Shown here piece by piece: positions 38,747 to 50,600 of a DNA stretch of 64,000 nt. Source of the DNA: Sclerotinia nivalis (Eukaryota; Ascomycota; Leotiomycetes; Helotiales; Sclerotiniaceae); NCBI GenBank assembly GCA_029531795.1, contig JAPEIS010000008.1:2046001-2110000 (forward strand). Reading direction: 5' to 3'. A model generated the notes under the pieces. It made no database searches. It saw only the letters and a program-made list of their open reading frames with translations, and was not told where the DNA came from. A program made the translations under genes and the position numbers. Within the stretch, counting starts at the first letter, position 1; each line of letters begins with the position of its first letter.

Positions 38747-39101
38747 CCAATAATATTCTCAAAATCAACATCATAAAATAAAATAAAATAAAATTCGTCA
38801 CACTTAACTCAGGAACCAAGCTCCAACAAACTAGCCATAGAGCTAGTGGGGTAGAACTAAGACCTTACATTCATTCCGTAGAAATGACGATTAGCACATG
38901 CCGAACTCCAAACCCCACCTAAAAATAAGCTTAATTCAAACCCCTGTCGTATCGCGGAAATAACCGATAATTTTCCATCAAATCCATCTGAACTTATTAC
39001 AAACCAAAAGCTTCAAACTATCTCGAATTTTTTGATCTTTTCCCAATCTTCCCATTTCCTCTAATTTTCCTTCCTGTTTTTCACTCACAACAAAAAATAA
39101 A
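38747..39101. promoter_or_regulatory. Bidirectional HEM4/ERV1 promoter region
   Basis: 355 bp between divergent starts. Contains an AAAAT pentamer array (about 38773-38793) and no clear TATA box. Shared regulation is an inference from spacing. Confidence 0.4.
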
Positions 39102-39722
39102 ATGGCAGACGACACGCGGAATGAGTCAAACGGCAATTCTCCTACCACAACCGCTGCCGGTACCTCCGAAGCCCCTCCAAAAAAATATCCAAAAGGTGTT
39201 ATATTAGGAAAGGACGGGAAACCGTAAATTTTCACTCTCCCCTACCTTCTATCCACATACAAAAAACCTCACGATCGCGCATCTAACATAAATCCTCCTA
39301 GCTGCCGCTCCTGCAACTCCTTCGCAACCTTCACCAACTCCTCCAAGTCCCTCTCGTCCAGCATCCCCTCCGCACCCCCCAAAGACTGTCCGCCCTCCAT
39401 CGAAACCCTCGGCCGCGCCTCCTGGACATTCCTGCACACACTTTCCGCATCATACCCCACATCCCCGTCTCCTACCGACCGCTCAAATATAAGCACATTC
39501 ATGAGTCTCTTCTCGCAACTCTATCCGTGTTGGACCTGCGCGTCGGATTTTCAGGAATATATGGCTGTGAATAAGGTGAGGACGGAGAGTCGGGAGGAGT
39601 TTGGGAGGTGGATGTGTGAGGCGCATAATGAGGTTAATAGGAAGCTTGGGAAGAGGGAGTTTGATTGTGCGAGGTGGGAGGAGAGGTGGAGGACGGGGTG
39701 GAGGGATGGGAGGTGTGGGTAG
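39102..39722 (+). CDS. ERV1: FAD-linked sulfhydryl oxidase ERV1
   Basis: Exons 39102-39223 and 39302-39722 (78-bp intron, phase 2) give 180 residues. ERV1/ALR reoxidises Mia40 in the mitochondrial intermembrane space and passes electrons to cytochrome c. The shuttle cysteine pair CRSC lies just after the intron (about residues 42-45). The Erv domain follows: DCPPSIETLGRASWTFLH, the active-site YPCWTC (C-x2-C), then WMCEAHNEVNRKLGK and FDCARWEERWR with the structural C-x16-C pair and the FAD-binding H-N-x-V-N. The N-terminus is short and Thr/Ser-rich without a classic presequence. All key residues are present. Confidence 0.96.
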
Positions 39723-40289
39723 AGTAGGGTAAGGTTTATTATATGAAAGGGAATGGAATTAGTTGGGGGGCTGTATGATATATGATGTGACGAGATGTAT
39801 GATATGATATGATATAAAAGGCAAAAAGCATAAATCGGCGTTCCGGATCAAAATCAAGAGGTCCTAGTTCATGGATCAAGGAGGTATTCTCGACTCAAAA
39901 TAGTATGTATATGAATACACGAAAACTTCTCTCCTCATACCAAACATTAATTCAAGGAACTATACCGCTGATGTATAACACAAAACGCTGACCTGTGTAT
40001 AAAACTACATATGCATATCCACAAACCCGCTAAGGAAATCCGAACCCCTATCTCCGCGCTTAACTCTAGTACCAAAGAACCGAGTTCCTCCTCCATGTCC
40101 ACTACCACGATACATACTCTCATCCCATCATCTCATCACTCCACTATCTTCATCGAATGAATAGGTGTCCAAGCTTCTTCTTCAACATCCCGTTCATCCC
40201 GTTCAGCAATTTCCAACGCCGTTCTAATGGGTGCCCAAGGTACTTGTTCAACATCCATATCCATCTCCAGCTCTTTCCCAGTAACTTTT
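39723..40289. other. Intergenic between convergent genes
   Basis: 570 bp with a TATGATATGATAT tract near 39790; no gene seen. Confidence 0.5.
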
Positions 40290-41927
40290 TCACTCTTTAC
40301 AGATGAAGTCATCGTTATCAACATCACCATCCTCCTCCTCCTGTTTCATACAAAAATCAAACCCATCACACCCATCATCCCCAAAAAGCATTTCCTTTGC
40401 ATCCGCATCCACATCCCCATCAAAAATCTTTCTCCTCTTTCCGCACGGCACTCCAGTCCCTAAACCCCTATCCAACCCAAAAACACATCTCAATCCATGA
40501 TCAAAAACGTCCGAAGTAGCACAACTACCACGTCGCCGTTTAGTAGAATCTACGTCTTTCACACTAACATCTAAATCCCTCCCGTCCTCGCTACTTTGAT
40601 CATCAGAAGATTTCGTTTCTCCTTGCAAACCCCAGAATTCGTCCAGAAGTTCCTCGTCGATTTCGGAAGGATAGATATCCATATCCACATCCACATCAGA
40701 TGGAGGATCCGAATCCGAAGTCGAATCTCCTTCATCGTCATAATCATCACCATCATCTGACGATGGATTTAAACGACGATATTTTTCATATGGCCGTTCA
40801 TTATCATCTGGATCACTTTCAGGTCCATCATCAGGTCCTGATCCCGAGTCCGATCCCTCATCCGAACTCGAATCTTTTCCTCCATCACCATCTGTATCCG
40901 ATCCCTCATCAAGATCCGGCTCCCCATTAACCGCATGTCTAAGATCCCCTGCATCCTCTGAATTCAGATGACTTTCAATATTATCCAGTAACGAGGTTTG
41001 GTAATCGTTTGGCCCTGCGTTAGGATTTCTCCTCGTATTGTCTTTTACTAGAGCCAATACAGCGAATCGATTTGTAAGTGAAGAGCATTGGGAAGCGCCT
41101 GGATTAGATGCATTTGCGGAGGTTTGGGGAGGATATTCGGAGGTTGGATTGGATGGTCCGGTAGCTGTCATCGTTGTTGAATCTGTAGGCAAGTTGCTAG
41201 GAGATACTGATGCCGAATCGTTCGATTCAGCACTCATACCCATGGTCGGACTCGTCGTCATGCTCTCGTTCGTGCAAATCCTCTGTTCAGTTCCATTCGT
41301 CGCATCTCCAGCCATCTCCACCTCCTCCTCACCAACCCCATCACCAACCCAAGAAACCTCACCCACATCCCCCTCCACCCCCTCCTGAAACCCCTCCTTG
41401 CCCTGCTCCTTCTTTCGCTCCACCTCCTGCGCAAACCCCACCCCCATATCCCGCATCACAATTTCCGTCCCCCCAATTATCGTAATCGTACTCAAAGCAC
41501 GCGCAGAATTCCTCTCCACCCCCTCAAACCAATCAGCCCAATCCAGATATTCATCCAACGAAGCATACCACCAACCCGTATTAATACTCACCGAACAGCA
41601 AGTATACCCCTCAAACACACTCGTCAGAGGAACTCCCGTCCAAAAACGACCTGTCAGTGAAAATGCCTGGATTGTGATTTCGGGGGTGTGGAGTATGGGG
41701 GTTTGGGATGGTGATGGGAATATTGTGGGTGTCGATGACGGGATGGATGTCGATGATGGGAATATTGTGGGGGTCGATGACGGGATCGGTGTAATCGATG
41801 GAATTGTAGGTACCGTACTAAAAGCAGGAACAGCAGTAGTAGTAAGATTTGCTAAATTATGTACTGGTGCTGTTAGAGAAGATATTGCCGTGATTGGGGT
41901 AACCAAACTGATTAAATCGAAATTCAT
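40290..41927 (-). CDS. Hypothetical acidic protein with Thr/Pro-rich N-terminus
   Basis: Single exon of 545 residues; not recognised. Residues 1-80 are Thr/Ser/Pro-rich with a duplicated SSTPTIFPS unit. Residues about 85-160 look folded and carry C-C and aromatic clusters (GRFWTGVPLTSVFEGYTCC, WWYASLDEYLDWADWF). Residues about 170-350 are acidic and Gly-rich. About 350-470 is an Asp/Ser stretch (runs of D-S-D and S-S-D-D) with CK2-like sites, and the C-terminus has the basic patches KRRRGS and GKRRKI, probably nuclear localisation signals. Sequence on the opposite strand gives Ser/His-rich shadows. A 3' intron cannot be excluded. An intrinsically disordered nuclear protein is the best guess. 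Confidence 0.6.
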   Translation of the reverse strand: MNFDLISLVTPITAISSLTAPVHNLANLTTTAVPAFSTVPTIPSITPIPSSTPTIFPSSTSIPSSTPTIFPSPSQTPILHTPEITIQAFSLTGRFWTGVPLTSVFEGYTCCSVSINTGWWYASLDEYLDWADWFEGVERNSARALSTITIIGGTEIVMRDMGVGFAQEVERKKEQGKEGFQEGVEGDVGEVSWVGDGVGEEEVEMAGDATNGTEQRICTNESMTTSPTMGMSAESNDSASVSPSNLPTDSTTMTATGPSNPTSEYPPQTSANASNPGASQCSSLTNRFAVLALVKDNTRRNPNAGPNDYQTSLLDNIESHLNSEDAGDLRHAVNGEPDLDEGSDTDGDGGKDSSSDEGSDSGSGPDDGPESDPDDNERPYEKYRRLNPSSDDGDDYDDEGDSTSDSDPPSDVDVDMDIYPSEIDEELLDEFWGLQGETKSSDDQSSEDGRDLDVSVKDVDSTKRRRGSCATSDVFDHGLRCVFGLDRGLGTGVPCGKRRKIFDGDVDADAKEMLFGDDGCDGFDFCMKQEEEDGDVDNDDFICKE

Positions 41928-42924
41928 TGGAAGTGTCTGAGGTTATCTTGCTAACATCAGTCACGGTTGAGAGGTATTTGTAATGGTATGTGTGGCTTTG
42001 AGTTGATTTTTAGAACCGGAATTGGAATTGGAATTGGAATTGGAATTGGAATTGGAATTGGAATTGGAATTGGAATTGGAATTGGAATTGGAATTGATAT
42101 AAAGGTAGAGGTAGAAACGAAGTATCGATACAAAAAGCTATAAAGCTATAATTGTATTAAAACGGATGTTCTGATACCTTATGTCTGACTGGGTAAAACG
42201 GATGTTATTCTGGAAAGTAAATTGATAATGAGTTGAAGATGGATGAGGTTATTCGTCTCATGATATAGAGTGATATACCACATACCATACCGGCATCGTT
42301 CTTACCAGTTAGGAATCCCACTTGTACCTCCTTCTCCTTCTCTTTCTAGTCTCGACCTCCATTATTCGGAAACCACGATTAAGTCTCGGATCCTAATATT
42401 CAATGGAAAGATTGCAATAGGATTCCATATTGAAACCTAAGTAACCACCAATGATCAACTTGAAAGAGAGATACTAGGTGTGCATCTTCCTTCTCGCTTA
42501 ACCCCAACTTATTTTCTTGGCATTGAAAAGGGTTTGCGATGCTAGGAGTATTTTAATCCATCAATCATTTGCCTATTAGCGTATAAATCTATCACAAATC
42601 TATTTTCTTCCCTCTGCTCTCATCATCTAATATCTAAGCAGTATTGTAAGTATCATGATCTACACAATACATCTGCCGATACCACCCCTATGATATCTAG
42701 CTCAACTTTCGTCCTTCCTTTCTCCCAAAACGCCCAACTCCAAAGCCTCCCCTGTCCTTACAGATCCGGCTCCTTTAGCCCTTAATAATTCGTACGATAT
42801 CATAAGTGTTGTGCCAGTCGTATGTACAATCCCCTGCTCCCGTCCCAAACCCATCCCATCAAAGGTACAGCCGTATCCCAACCCCTAAAGAAAGCAAAAC
42901 TACCTTCCATCACACCAAAAGAAA
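41928..42924. other. Intergenic, with hexamer array
   Basis: 1 kb spacer. It holds the GGAATT array listed separately and CT-rich tracts; no gene seen. Confidence 0.5.
42018..42095. repeat. GGAATT hexanucleotide microsatellite (13 copies)
   Basis: Perfect tandem array of GGAATT, about 78 bp, lying 90 bp upstream of the start codon of the acidic hypothetical gene, so in its promoter or 5' leader. Perfection of every copy suggests recent expansion and length polymorphism. Confidence 0.95.
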
Positions 42925-45126
42925 TCACAACTCATCCTTATTCTTATTCTCACTCTTTCCTCCAATAATTTTTTCCAGCGTCTCCATCACCTCCTCTGCC
43001 TTCTCCTCAATCTTATCCCTCACCCTTCCTCTTCTTTCTTCCTCCCTATTTCCATCATCTCCCGCCACCTTATACTTGTCCTCCTCCTCAATCTTAACAT
43101 TCCTCGCATACTCAGCAATCCTACTAACAACCATCTCTTCAATTTCTTCACCTCTACCCGCCGCCACCCTCAATATCAAATCATTTAAACTTTGTCTTCC
43201 CAAGATATCCACATGATCTCCTGTAGTTGGGCCTCCGCGAGGACTGAATCTATCCGGTTCGTGAGGCATCTCGTAGGTTTTAATTTTTACACCCGCGGGA
43301 TTGTAGCGATGGTATTTCCAGCCACGATTACACATGTAACCTACACTGAGTAAATTGACAGTCCCATCACCTTCGCCGAGAATGACTCCGTGGTCTATGT
43401 TAGCCTGTGTTAAGCCGGTATCTATTGTGATGTTGAGGGATGAAAGGGGGTTATCTGAGTGTCGATAGAAATAGGAGCGCTCGGTTGGTTTACCAATTCC
43501 TGTTAGATATTAGCACTATTGCAAGTGAAGTTCTGGGGAGGAAAAAATATACCATAGAAACAATAGATTTTCAAATTTGGTGCAAGAGGCAATCTTGTTT
43601 CAAGTGGATTAATCCATTTCCTTGGATCCTTCTCATTTGCTTCGACTTCAGCAGTAGTATGAGCTACACCATGTGAATAGCTACCCTCAACCGCCTTATG
43701 ATACCAATCTTCTGTGGTGTTGTACAAATACTCTAAAGATTGCGATACTGTAAGATTTCGATATCCCGTTGAAGTATTTTGGTTTTTAAAATTCAGAAAT
43801 TGCCCATAGCTGACTTCTTGACCCGGGGTGTCATCTGGTGCCCAGGTTGCGTTACCCCAAACGGCGTCACCTCCTATTGGTAACATAGAAGAGATTCCCG
43901 GCATGGCTCGGAAGAGTTCTGCTCGCTCTTCTTTATTGAGAAATTTTTCCAGGCCATAAACTGCAAATGCGTTGAGTTGAGCTGTATCCTTCATTTCTCC
44001 CGATAGTACTGCAGGCAATCCTTTGAGAGCTCCAAGCATACATCCACTAATATTGACCCAAGAATCAATATGCTTATCAACCCAATCATCTCCACCATTT
44101 CCACCACTTGAAGATGCTACCCAATGCATGAAATAAAATAGCACCTGACCACCCATAGAATGTGAAACCAAGACCACCTTCTTGTTGGAAATCTTTTTCG
44201 CCATTTCGATATGCGTCTTCAGTCTCGTAAAGTATTGATCTCTAACTTCCAAGTTTGCATACGACAACCTCCAATCATAAGCCGCCGTATAACTATTCGT
44301 AGGATCATAACCAATGGTGGCCAAATTCTCCAATATTTTACTCCAAATCCAATATCCCGTTATGAAGAAATCGGCGGCATCGAATCCTTGCGCGGCTCTC
44401 AATTTGACCCCTGGTGGATCTAATCCAGTACGTTTGTCTAGCATGATATGTCGTTTCCATTCATCTTTATCCGCAACCAATGCTCTCATCATACTCCAAC
44501 TCCCCCATAATCTTTTGCGAAAAAAAGGTCGTGAAGCATTCGTCGTACCCCAAGACTCTAATCCCGTCGATATGACACCAGGGACCATAATAACCGAATG
44601 ATTCGCATGAATTCCTTGCGCCTTAAGATATAATCCCACAGAAAATGAATCATAATTCACAGCTTCCCGTTCTCCCTTCTATAAACAGAAATTTATTAGC
44701 ATAGATCCCATCAGGCACTCCTCCTTCCCCTTCTCCAACTTCCCGTCCAAAATCCAAGGAGGGGTACAATACAGAAAATCCAGCACCCACAGCCAAATCC
44801 CTCGCATCCTTCACAAAACCTGCCGGTAACACATCCATCAAACTATCCATGGTAATCCCCTCCAACATTTCCGGTAACTCAATTAAATCATTTCTACCGG
44901 CAAAAAACCCCGCCACCACCAATCCAAAAAGTCCTCCTAGAAAAAATATAAAAGTATTACGTCGTTTCCTGGTTTTTCGTTGTTTATGTGTGAGGATTCT
45001 TGATACGGGCGCCAGACGCATTTCTTCTCCTTTGGCGGGGGATGAAGAACGGGTTGAAGGAACGGAGGGGGAGGGGGAGGGGGAGGATGTTGGAGTTCCG
45101 AAGATAAGGCGACGGATGAAAGACAT
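42925..45126 (-). CDS. LRO1: Phospholipid:diacylglycerol acyltransferase (PDAT)
   Basis: Exons about 44719-45126, 43553-44678 and 42925-43499 give about 700 residues. PDAT moves an acyl chain from a phospholipid to diacylglycerol, making triacylglycerol in the ER. Visible: a basic cytosolic N-terminus, one transmembrane anchor (FIFFLGGLFGLVVAGFF, about residues 60-76), the LCAT-type lid region PGVISTGLESWG, nucleophile serine in VSHSMGG (near 44159), catalytic Asp in GEGDGTVN and His in GDHVDILG. The C-terminus ends NKDEL, an ER retrieval signal on the luminal side. The exon 1/2 junction is uncertain: the acceptor TTTATAG is clear, but GTGCCT, GTTGGA and GTATTG are all in-phase donors, changing length by up to 18 residues. 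Exon 2/3 junction (GTATAT...AACAG) is firm. Confidence 0.94.
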
Positions 45127-45592
45127 GGTGAGAGAGGGAATTGAGAATTGATGGGAGAGAAGGTAAGAGTGAGAGAGATCATATAAATGTCATCCCATCA
45201 TTATAAAGAAGGAAAAGGGTAAAGGACGGAAAATGAGGAAAGTAAACTTTTCCCGCATAAATATTTTCGGCTTGATTAATCGATCCGATCCTTCTAACTT
45301 GAACCTTACCAAGCTACGTAATCGCACTGAATCGATTGTTTGGGCCATGATTCGGCAATTGGCGGATTGATCCGGATCTAAGCTTTTTCCGTCTTCCATA
45401 CAAACATTTTAATTGGTGAATGAAAATGATTAACAGGGGTACATGAGGTATTTCTTGCATGTGGAAAAGACACCAAAAATCGAAGGTTGGATTCATCCAC
45501 CAGATAACTCAGATACTCAGATCCTCAGATCCTCAGATACTCAGATACCCAAACAAAAAACTCTCACCACCAACTCCATAATCCCAGCAAAT
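45127..45592. promoter_or_regulatory. Bidirectional PDAT/NAA30 upstream region with octamer repeat
   Basis: 466 bp between divergent starts. It includes a run of AGATACTC/AGATCCTC octamers (about 45502-45549) directly before the NAA30 start. Confidence 0.45.
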
Positions 45593-46259
45593 ATGACTTC
45601 AGAAACCAGCTCCATAATACCTATACCTCCAAGCAATAAAGAATTACCAGCCGAGTTACGATACATACAATATGAGCATTCACTGGAAAAACAATATTTA
45701 CCTTCGATTCGAGCCTTAATATCAAAAGATTTGAGCGAACCTTATAGTATTTACGTGTATCGATATTTTTTATATCAATGGGGGGATTTATGTTTTATGG
45801 TATATTCCCTTTTCATCATCCAAACTGTCTCACACAAATCCTAACATTCCCCAGGCACTCGACCCCTCACTCCCCCTCACCCCCATCACAACCCCTCCTC
45901 TCCACGGCATCCTAATCTCCAAACTCGAAACCCACTCTTCACATTCTCCACCCACTCTCCGCGGATACATAGCCATGCTTGCGGTTTCCTCTTCCTTTCG
46001 CGGTCGCGGGATCGCTACAAAATTGGTTAAATTAGCTATTGATGCAATGGCCGCGCGGGGTGCTGATGAGATAGTACTGGAGACTGAGGAGGGAAATGTG
46101 ACGGCGATGAGATTATATGAACGGTTGGGGTTTGTGAGGAGTAAAAAATTGAGTAGGTATTATTTGAATGGGAGTTGTGCGTATAGGTTGGTGTTGCATT
46201 TGAAGAGGGTGGGGGAGATGAGTGGGATGATTGAGGGAGAGGGGGAGGATGTTATTTAG
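45593..46259 (+). CDS. NAA30: N-alpha-acetyltransferase 30, NatC catalytic subunit
   Basis: Exons 45593-45799 and 45855-46259 (55-bp intron, GTATAT...CCCAG, phase 0) give 203 residues. NatC acetylates N-termini beginning Met-Leu/Ile/Phe/Trp with Naa35 and Naa38 on ribosomes. GNAT hallmarks: [40 protein letters not shown] spanning the intron (45719-45857), then motif A RGYIAMLAVSSSFRGRGIATKLV with the acetyl-CoA loop R-G-R-G-I-A, VLETEEGNVTAMRLYERLGF and YYLNGSCAYRLVL. The first ATG within the coding-like region was chosen; the upstream open frame is repetitive leader. Confidence 0.95.
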
Positions 46260-47640
46260 GGTGGGTTTGAGAGGGATTTTGAAGATCCTGAAGAGATCCT
46301 AGGCGCTGGGAGACAAATATTCTGATGCCTACTACTATCATATGGAGTATATGACTGAGGTGGTGAAATTTGGGGATGAAGATGAGAATGAGGAGTCTAG
46401 ATGAGCAAGAGAAATATTGAGGGTGTACAATAAGATATTGTGGGAGACCCTATAACTGCTCGCAAAAGTCTCCACGCTCAGCAAGTGGACTCGAGCGTGG
46501 AAAAGACCTAGACGGGTAAATAAAATAGACAGTTTAGACAAGGTCTACTTCGAATAGACGATCATGATCAAATGGAACATAGGGGGAAAGGAAATTACTA
46601 TACAGCTATTTTGGGGGCATAGCATCGGCACCAAAAAAACAGAAGATATCTTTACTCACCCCTTCATAAAAGAAATGTTCTTATCTTTCTCATCCCCAAG
46701 AACTAATTCGCCACCCTCGATTCTACAACGCAAAAAATACATGGACATCTTAGGACGATAGTCCTCTGCTTATCTATTCACAACATATCCTGGACAACTA
46801 TCTCACTCATCTCATCCTCACACCGCGAAACCAATAGATCATTTAGATAGACAGATAGAGCTCTAGTACCACATGTCTACTATTTATTTTCTATACCCCC
46901 CATCCCCCTTTAACACAATCTAATCTAATACAACCTACCTACATCGCCACCCACCTCCCCATCTACATCTACATCCACAACCACATGCACAACCACATGC
47001 ACAACCACAACTACAGCCTACATACACTCTCTCCCCCCTTCCCTCCCCCCCTTTAAATAGTCGCTAACTCACCAAGAAAATAGTATTAATACTCTAGTAT
47101 TCAAATTTCACCTATTTTATATGACTGCCCAAGATAATTGCGTGCACTGTGATGAACAATTTTAAATACAAATACACCCGTAACAAATTTACATGTAGCT
47201 AGCTCATTTGCTATCCCAGGTATTTATTACATAAGCCTGGGTCTGGCTGTTTTAAATTTTAGGGGATAGGTATATATCATTTCCTATCTACTAATTCTCG
47301 GTTCTTCTTAATTACCCCCTATTTATTTATTTTCACATGTACACACTTTGTACATAAGTAATGATATTATGAATCAGCACGAATATGAAGATGAAACTCA
47401 TATTTTCAATCTGTACTGAACTGTAACCTGCATTTACACCGAGAAAATCTTCAGATATGTCAAAAATCTGATATTCATCAAGATCGTTAATACATGGACA
47501 CATGAACCGACCATTCAACCAAACACTGGTATCATTCTGAGAACGATCCTACCCAAACGCCATAATCATCATTATCATCAACCTTCCGATACCAGAAATC
47601 CTAATCCTATGTCATGCCTAACAGAAACATTTTACATCAT
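46260..47640. other. Intergenic between convergent genes, with a hairpin
   Basis: 1.4 kb. Contains an 8-bp perfect stem with 13-nt loop (46472-46500), low-complexity CCACATGCACAA units near 46970-47020 and AT-rich tracts. No gene recognised. Confidence 0.5.
46472..46500. other. Perfect 8-bp inverted repeat
   Basis: CCACGCTC and GAGCGTGG flank a 13-nt loop, about 210 bp downstream of the NAA30 stop. It may be a 3' UTR hairpin or chance. Confidence 0.35.
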
Positions 47641-50600
47641 TCAAGCACTAGCCTGCACGACCCTAAACCCTCCTTGAACCAACTTGGTAATTTCTTCATT
47701 CTTATGTTGTAACAAGCTCAAAGCATACGCTACATCATTCCACTGTCTCTCACTTTCGCATCTGGCTAAACGAGCTGCCAATTTATCGGCAAGTTGGCGT
47801 GCATGCTTATCCTATTTATCATGTCAGTATTTCTCTTTGTAAGGGAATTATATAAGAGAAGCAGAAAAAATACCTTTTCAATAAAGCCAGCCAAGAACTT
47901 AATGATTCTCCTAAGAGCATCCTCTTCAAGTTCCTTTTCAGCACTCAACAAACTGAACATATCGACAAAGTGATTATACACAGCATTATCCTTAGTGCTC
48001 AATTCAGTGAAGAACATTCTGCTCAAATCTGCGATACGTTTGTCATCGTCTTCGAGACATTTAGCCATCTCTCCTAATTGACCCTTAACCTTCACCTGAC
48101 CAGCAAGAATAAGGAAAGTGAGAGTCATCAAACAAGTTCTCTTCACACTAGCATCCTTGTCATTCAGTCTTCTGTAAAGGAAATCGGTGTTCTCATCGAT
48201 GAGATGGTTGAAGCAGACGGCCATATCACCAAGGGCGATAACAACATTCGAACGAATAATTGGATCCTTTGATCGCTCCATAATAGTAATGAGAAGAGGA
48301 AGATTCGTTTCGCAGTATTCAGAACTGACGCACATGAGCTTTGCCAAACAAAGGGTAGCAGCTGCTTGAAGATTGCGATCCTTGTATGTTGTGTTATTGG
48401 AACAAATTTCAGCAACAAGTGGACCAAAGTTAGCCAGTAGAGAATTCTGCCCGTATAAAAGCTCACGTTCTCTGATATGTGACATGGCATCAGTAAAGTC
48501 ATCTTCTGTTGTTCCTCCTATCATATCTAGATCATCAGCGGCTTCCTTTGCTGCTTTGTCGGCTGGTGTTTCGGCTGTCTTGTTCTTTTCGGCGTCTGCC
48601 TTACGCCTCTTAAAGTCCATTTCGCACAGCTCTAAATGCACAATCTGCTTGATGGCGACATGGCCCACTATAAATAGAAGTTGTGATAATGCAACGGAGC
48701 CTTTTTGCTTGCTCTCTGGTGGCGCCGGCGTTTCGATCTCTGCTGGTGGGGCCTCTTCTTCCTGTGCTTTTTCTTCAGTGTCAACATCCATCATATCTAC
48801 GTCCATCATGTCTGTATCATTGTCTTCATCCAATTTTGGTTGAGGCGGTGTCGTGGCTCGTCGTTGGAATACATGTTTTGTCTTCCTTCGAAGAATCTCT
48901 GAGCAAAGATTGTCTGGATGTTTTGAAAGAGCGTAGATAGCACTAATCGCTTGTTCAGCGACTCCATACCACTCCTTATTATCAGACTCCACTTCTATTA
49001 TAGCGGCCAACTTTCCGAGAACGGCATGATCATTGCTAAGCTTTGAAGTTTGCACTGTCGCTTGCCTTCCGGTAGGATTTATTCGTCTGAGCGCGAGGCA
49101 GGTGTATTTGGCCAACTGTAAATCTGATCTTCCAAGACTGCCCAAACCGATTCGTAACATAGTCTCCATTTCTCCAACCACAATGTCAGGCTTTGCAGTG
49201 GCAAGCATACCTAAAACAATGATTGAGCCTCGCCTCTGACTTTTTGAGATTTCTCTCTTTTGAACCCCATAGACTTGCCAGAGCTTTGAGATGACAAGAT
49301 CCGAGATATGATTCGCCTTCATCATGGTACTTAATAGTTGTTCCAAAGAAGTCAATTCAGCTGGCGTCGCTCCGAATGTTAAACTGATCATATTGCGTGC
49401 AATATAGTTTGCAGCGTCATTTCCACTGTATGTATCAGGGGCTTCGAAAAATAGACGCTTGTAGCAATCAATAAGATGATTTTGAACACCCTTTCCTTCA
49501 TCACTATTGCCCTTCGTCCAGATAAGACGTAACATTCTTCTAATGCCAAGCTTGTTTTGTTCAATGTTGTAAGCATCGCCAATTTCGAAATAATCCATGG
49601 CCTCAATAACTTCGCTCTTATTCTTCGATCCAAGAAGTTGACAAATGATGGTAGTAGCTCCATGCAAAACTTCGATGAATTTAAGGGCCTCAACATAGTA
49701 TCGTCTGGTCAAAGTTAACTTATTGATGGCCTCTGAAGTAGCAGCTTCTTCTTGTGCTTTCTTAATTGCAGCTATCTTTTCTTCATCGCTCATGGGTGCT
49801 TGAGCCTTCTTGGGAGAATCCGATTCTAGGACTGTAGCATCGTCTAGTAGTTGTGTATCAGCCTCAACTCTGGTAGTATCAGCTAAACCAGCCGCTTCTG
49901 CTGGAGGCTTAAGTGCATTCAGTTCAGCATCGACGGCTTCCAATCGAGAATTCCACTCTTTGAAATTTAACTGTGATCCGTGCATGAGACTAAATGGATG
50001 AGTTTTGATTAAGGTTCCCAAAAGTTTGACTACATTTCGGCGGACATTGCTGCTCTTATCCTCTAAACTTCGTGCTGCTAATTCTGCGGCTCTCTGTCGA
50101 CGCTTTGGAAACTTTTGTTCGAGTTCACAGAGCTTGATGTATACTTGGATCGTTCGACATCTACAGTATGGGTTGATATCCAGGAATCGTTCTTCCAAAA
50201 CGTCGAAAAATGCATTAAGTTGCGATTTATGGTTGTCGCCACGTTCTTCCTGTTTACTCAAGTCCGCAACAAGATTTCCACAAATTTCGATAAGAGCACA
50301 TCGTACTGCGTAGTTCTCGCTATCCAGTTGTTTTGCCAGCATAGTCATTTGCTTGATGACAAGCCTAGGAGCAAGCTCTGAAAGCTTGACAATAAATGAT
50401 GAAACTGACTTTGGTCCTTTGGTATCGTTACTATTAAATTCTTTATTGCTAAGCTCTCGAATGATTTCGTCCGATAATTGAGGATAATCATATTGCTCCG
50501 AGAGAATGTGTAAAAATTCGGCCATAGGCTCGGCCAAGTGTTCGAAATATGTCAAATTCTGCACTATGGAGATTTGTGCAGCTATTTTATTGTCAGTTCA

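Noticed and set aside
48373..48843. 156-codon plus-strand ORF
   Set aside because: Antisense to condensin subunit 1, Ser-rich from reverse-strand Ala/Lys codons.
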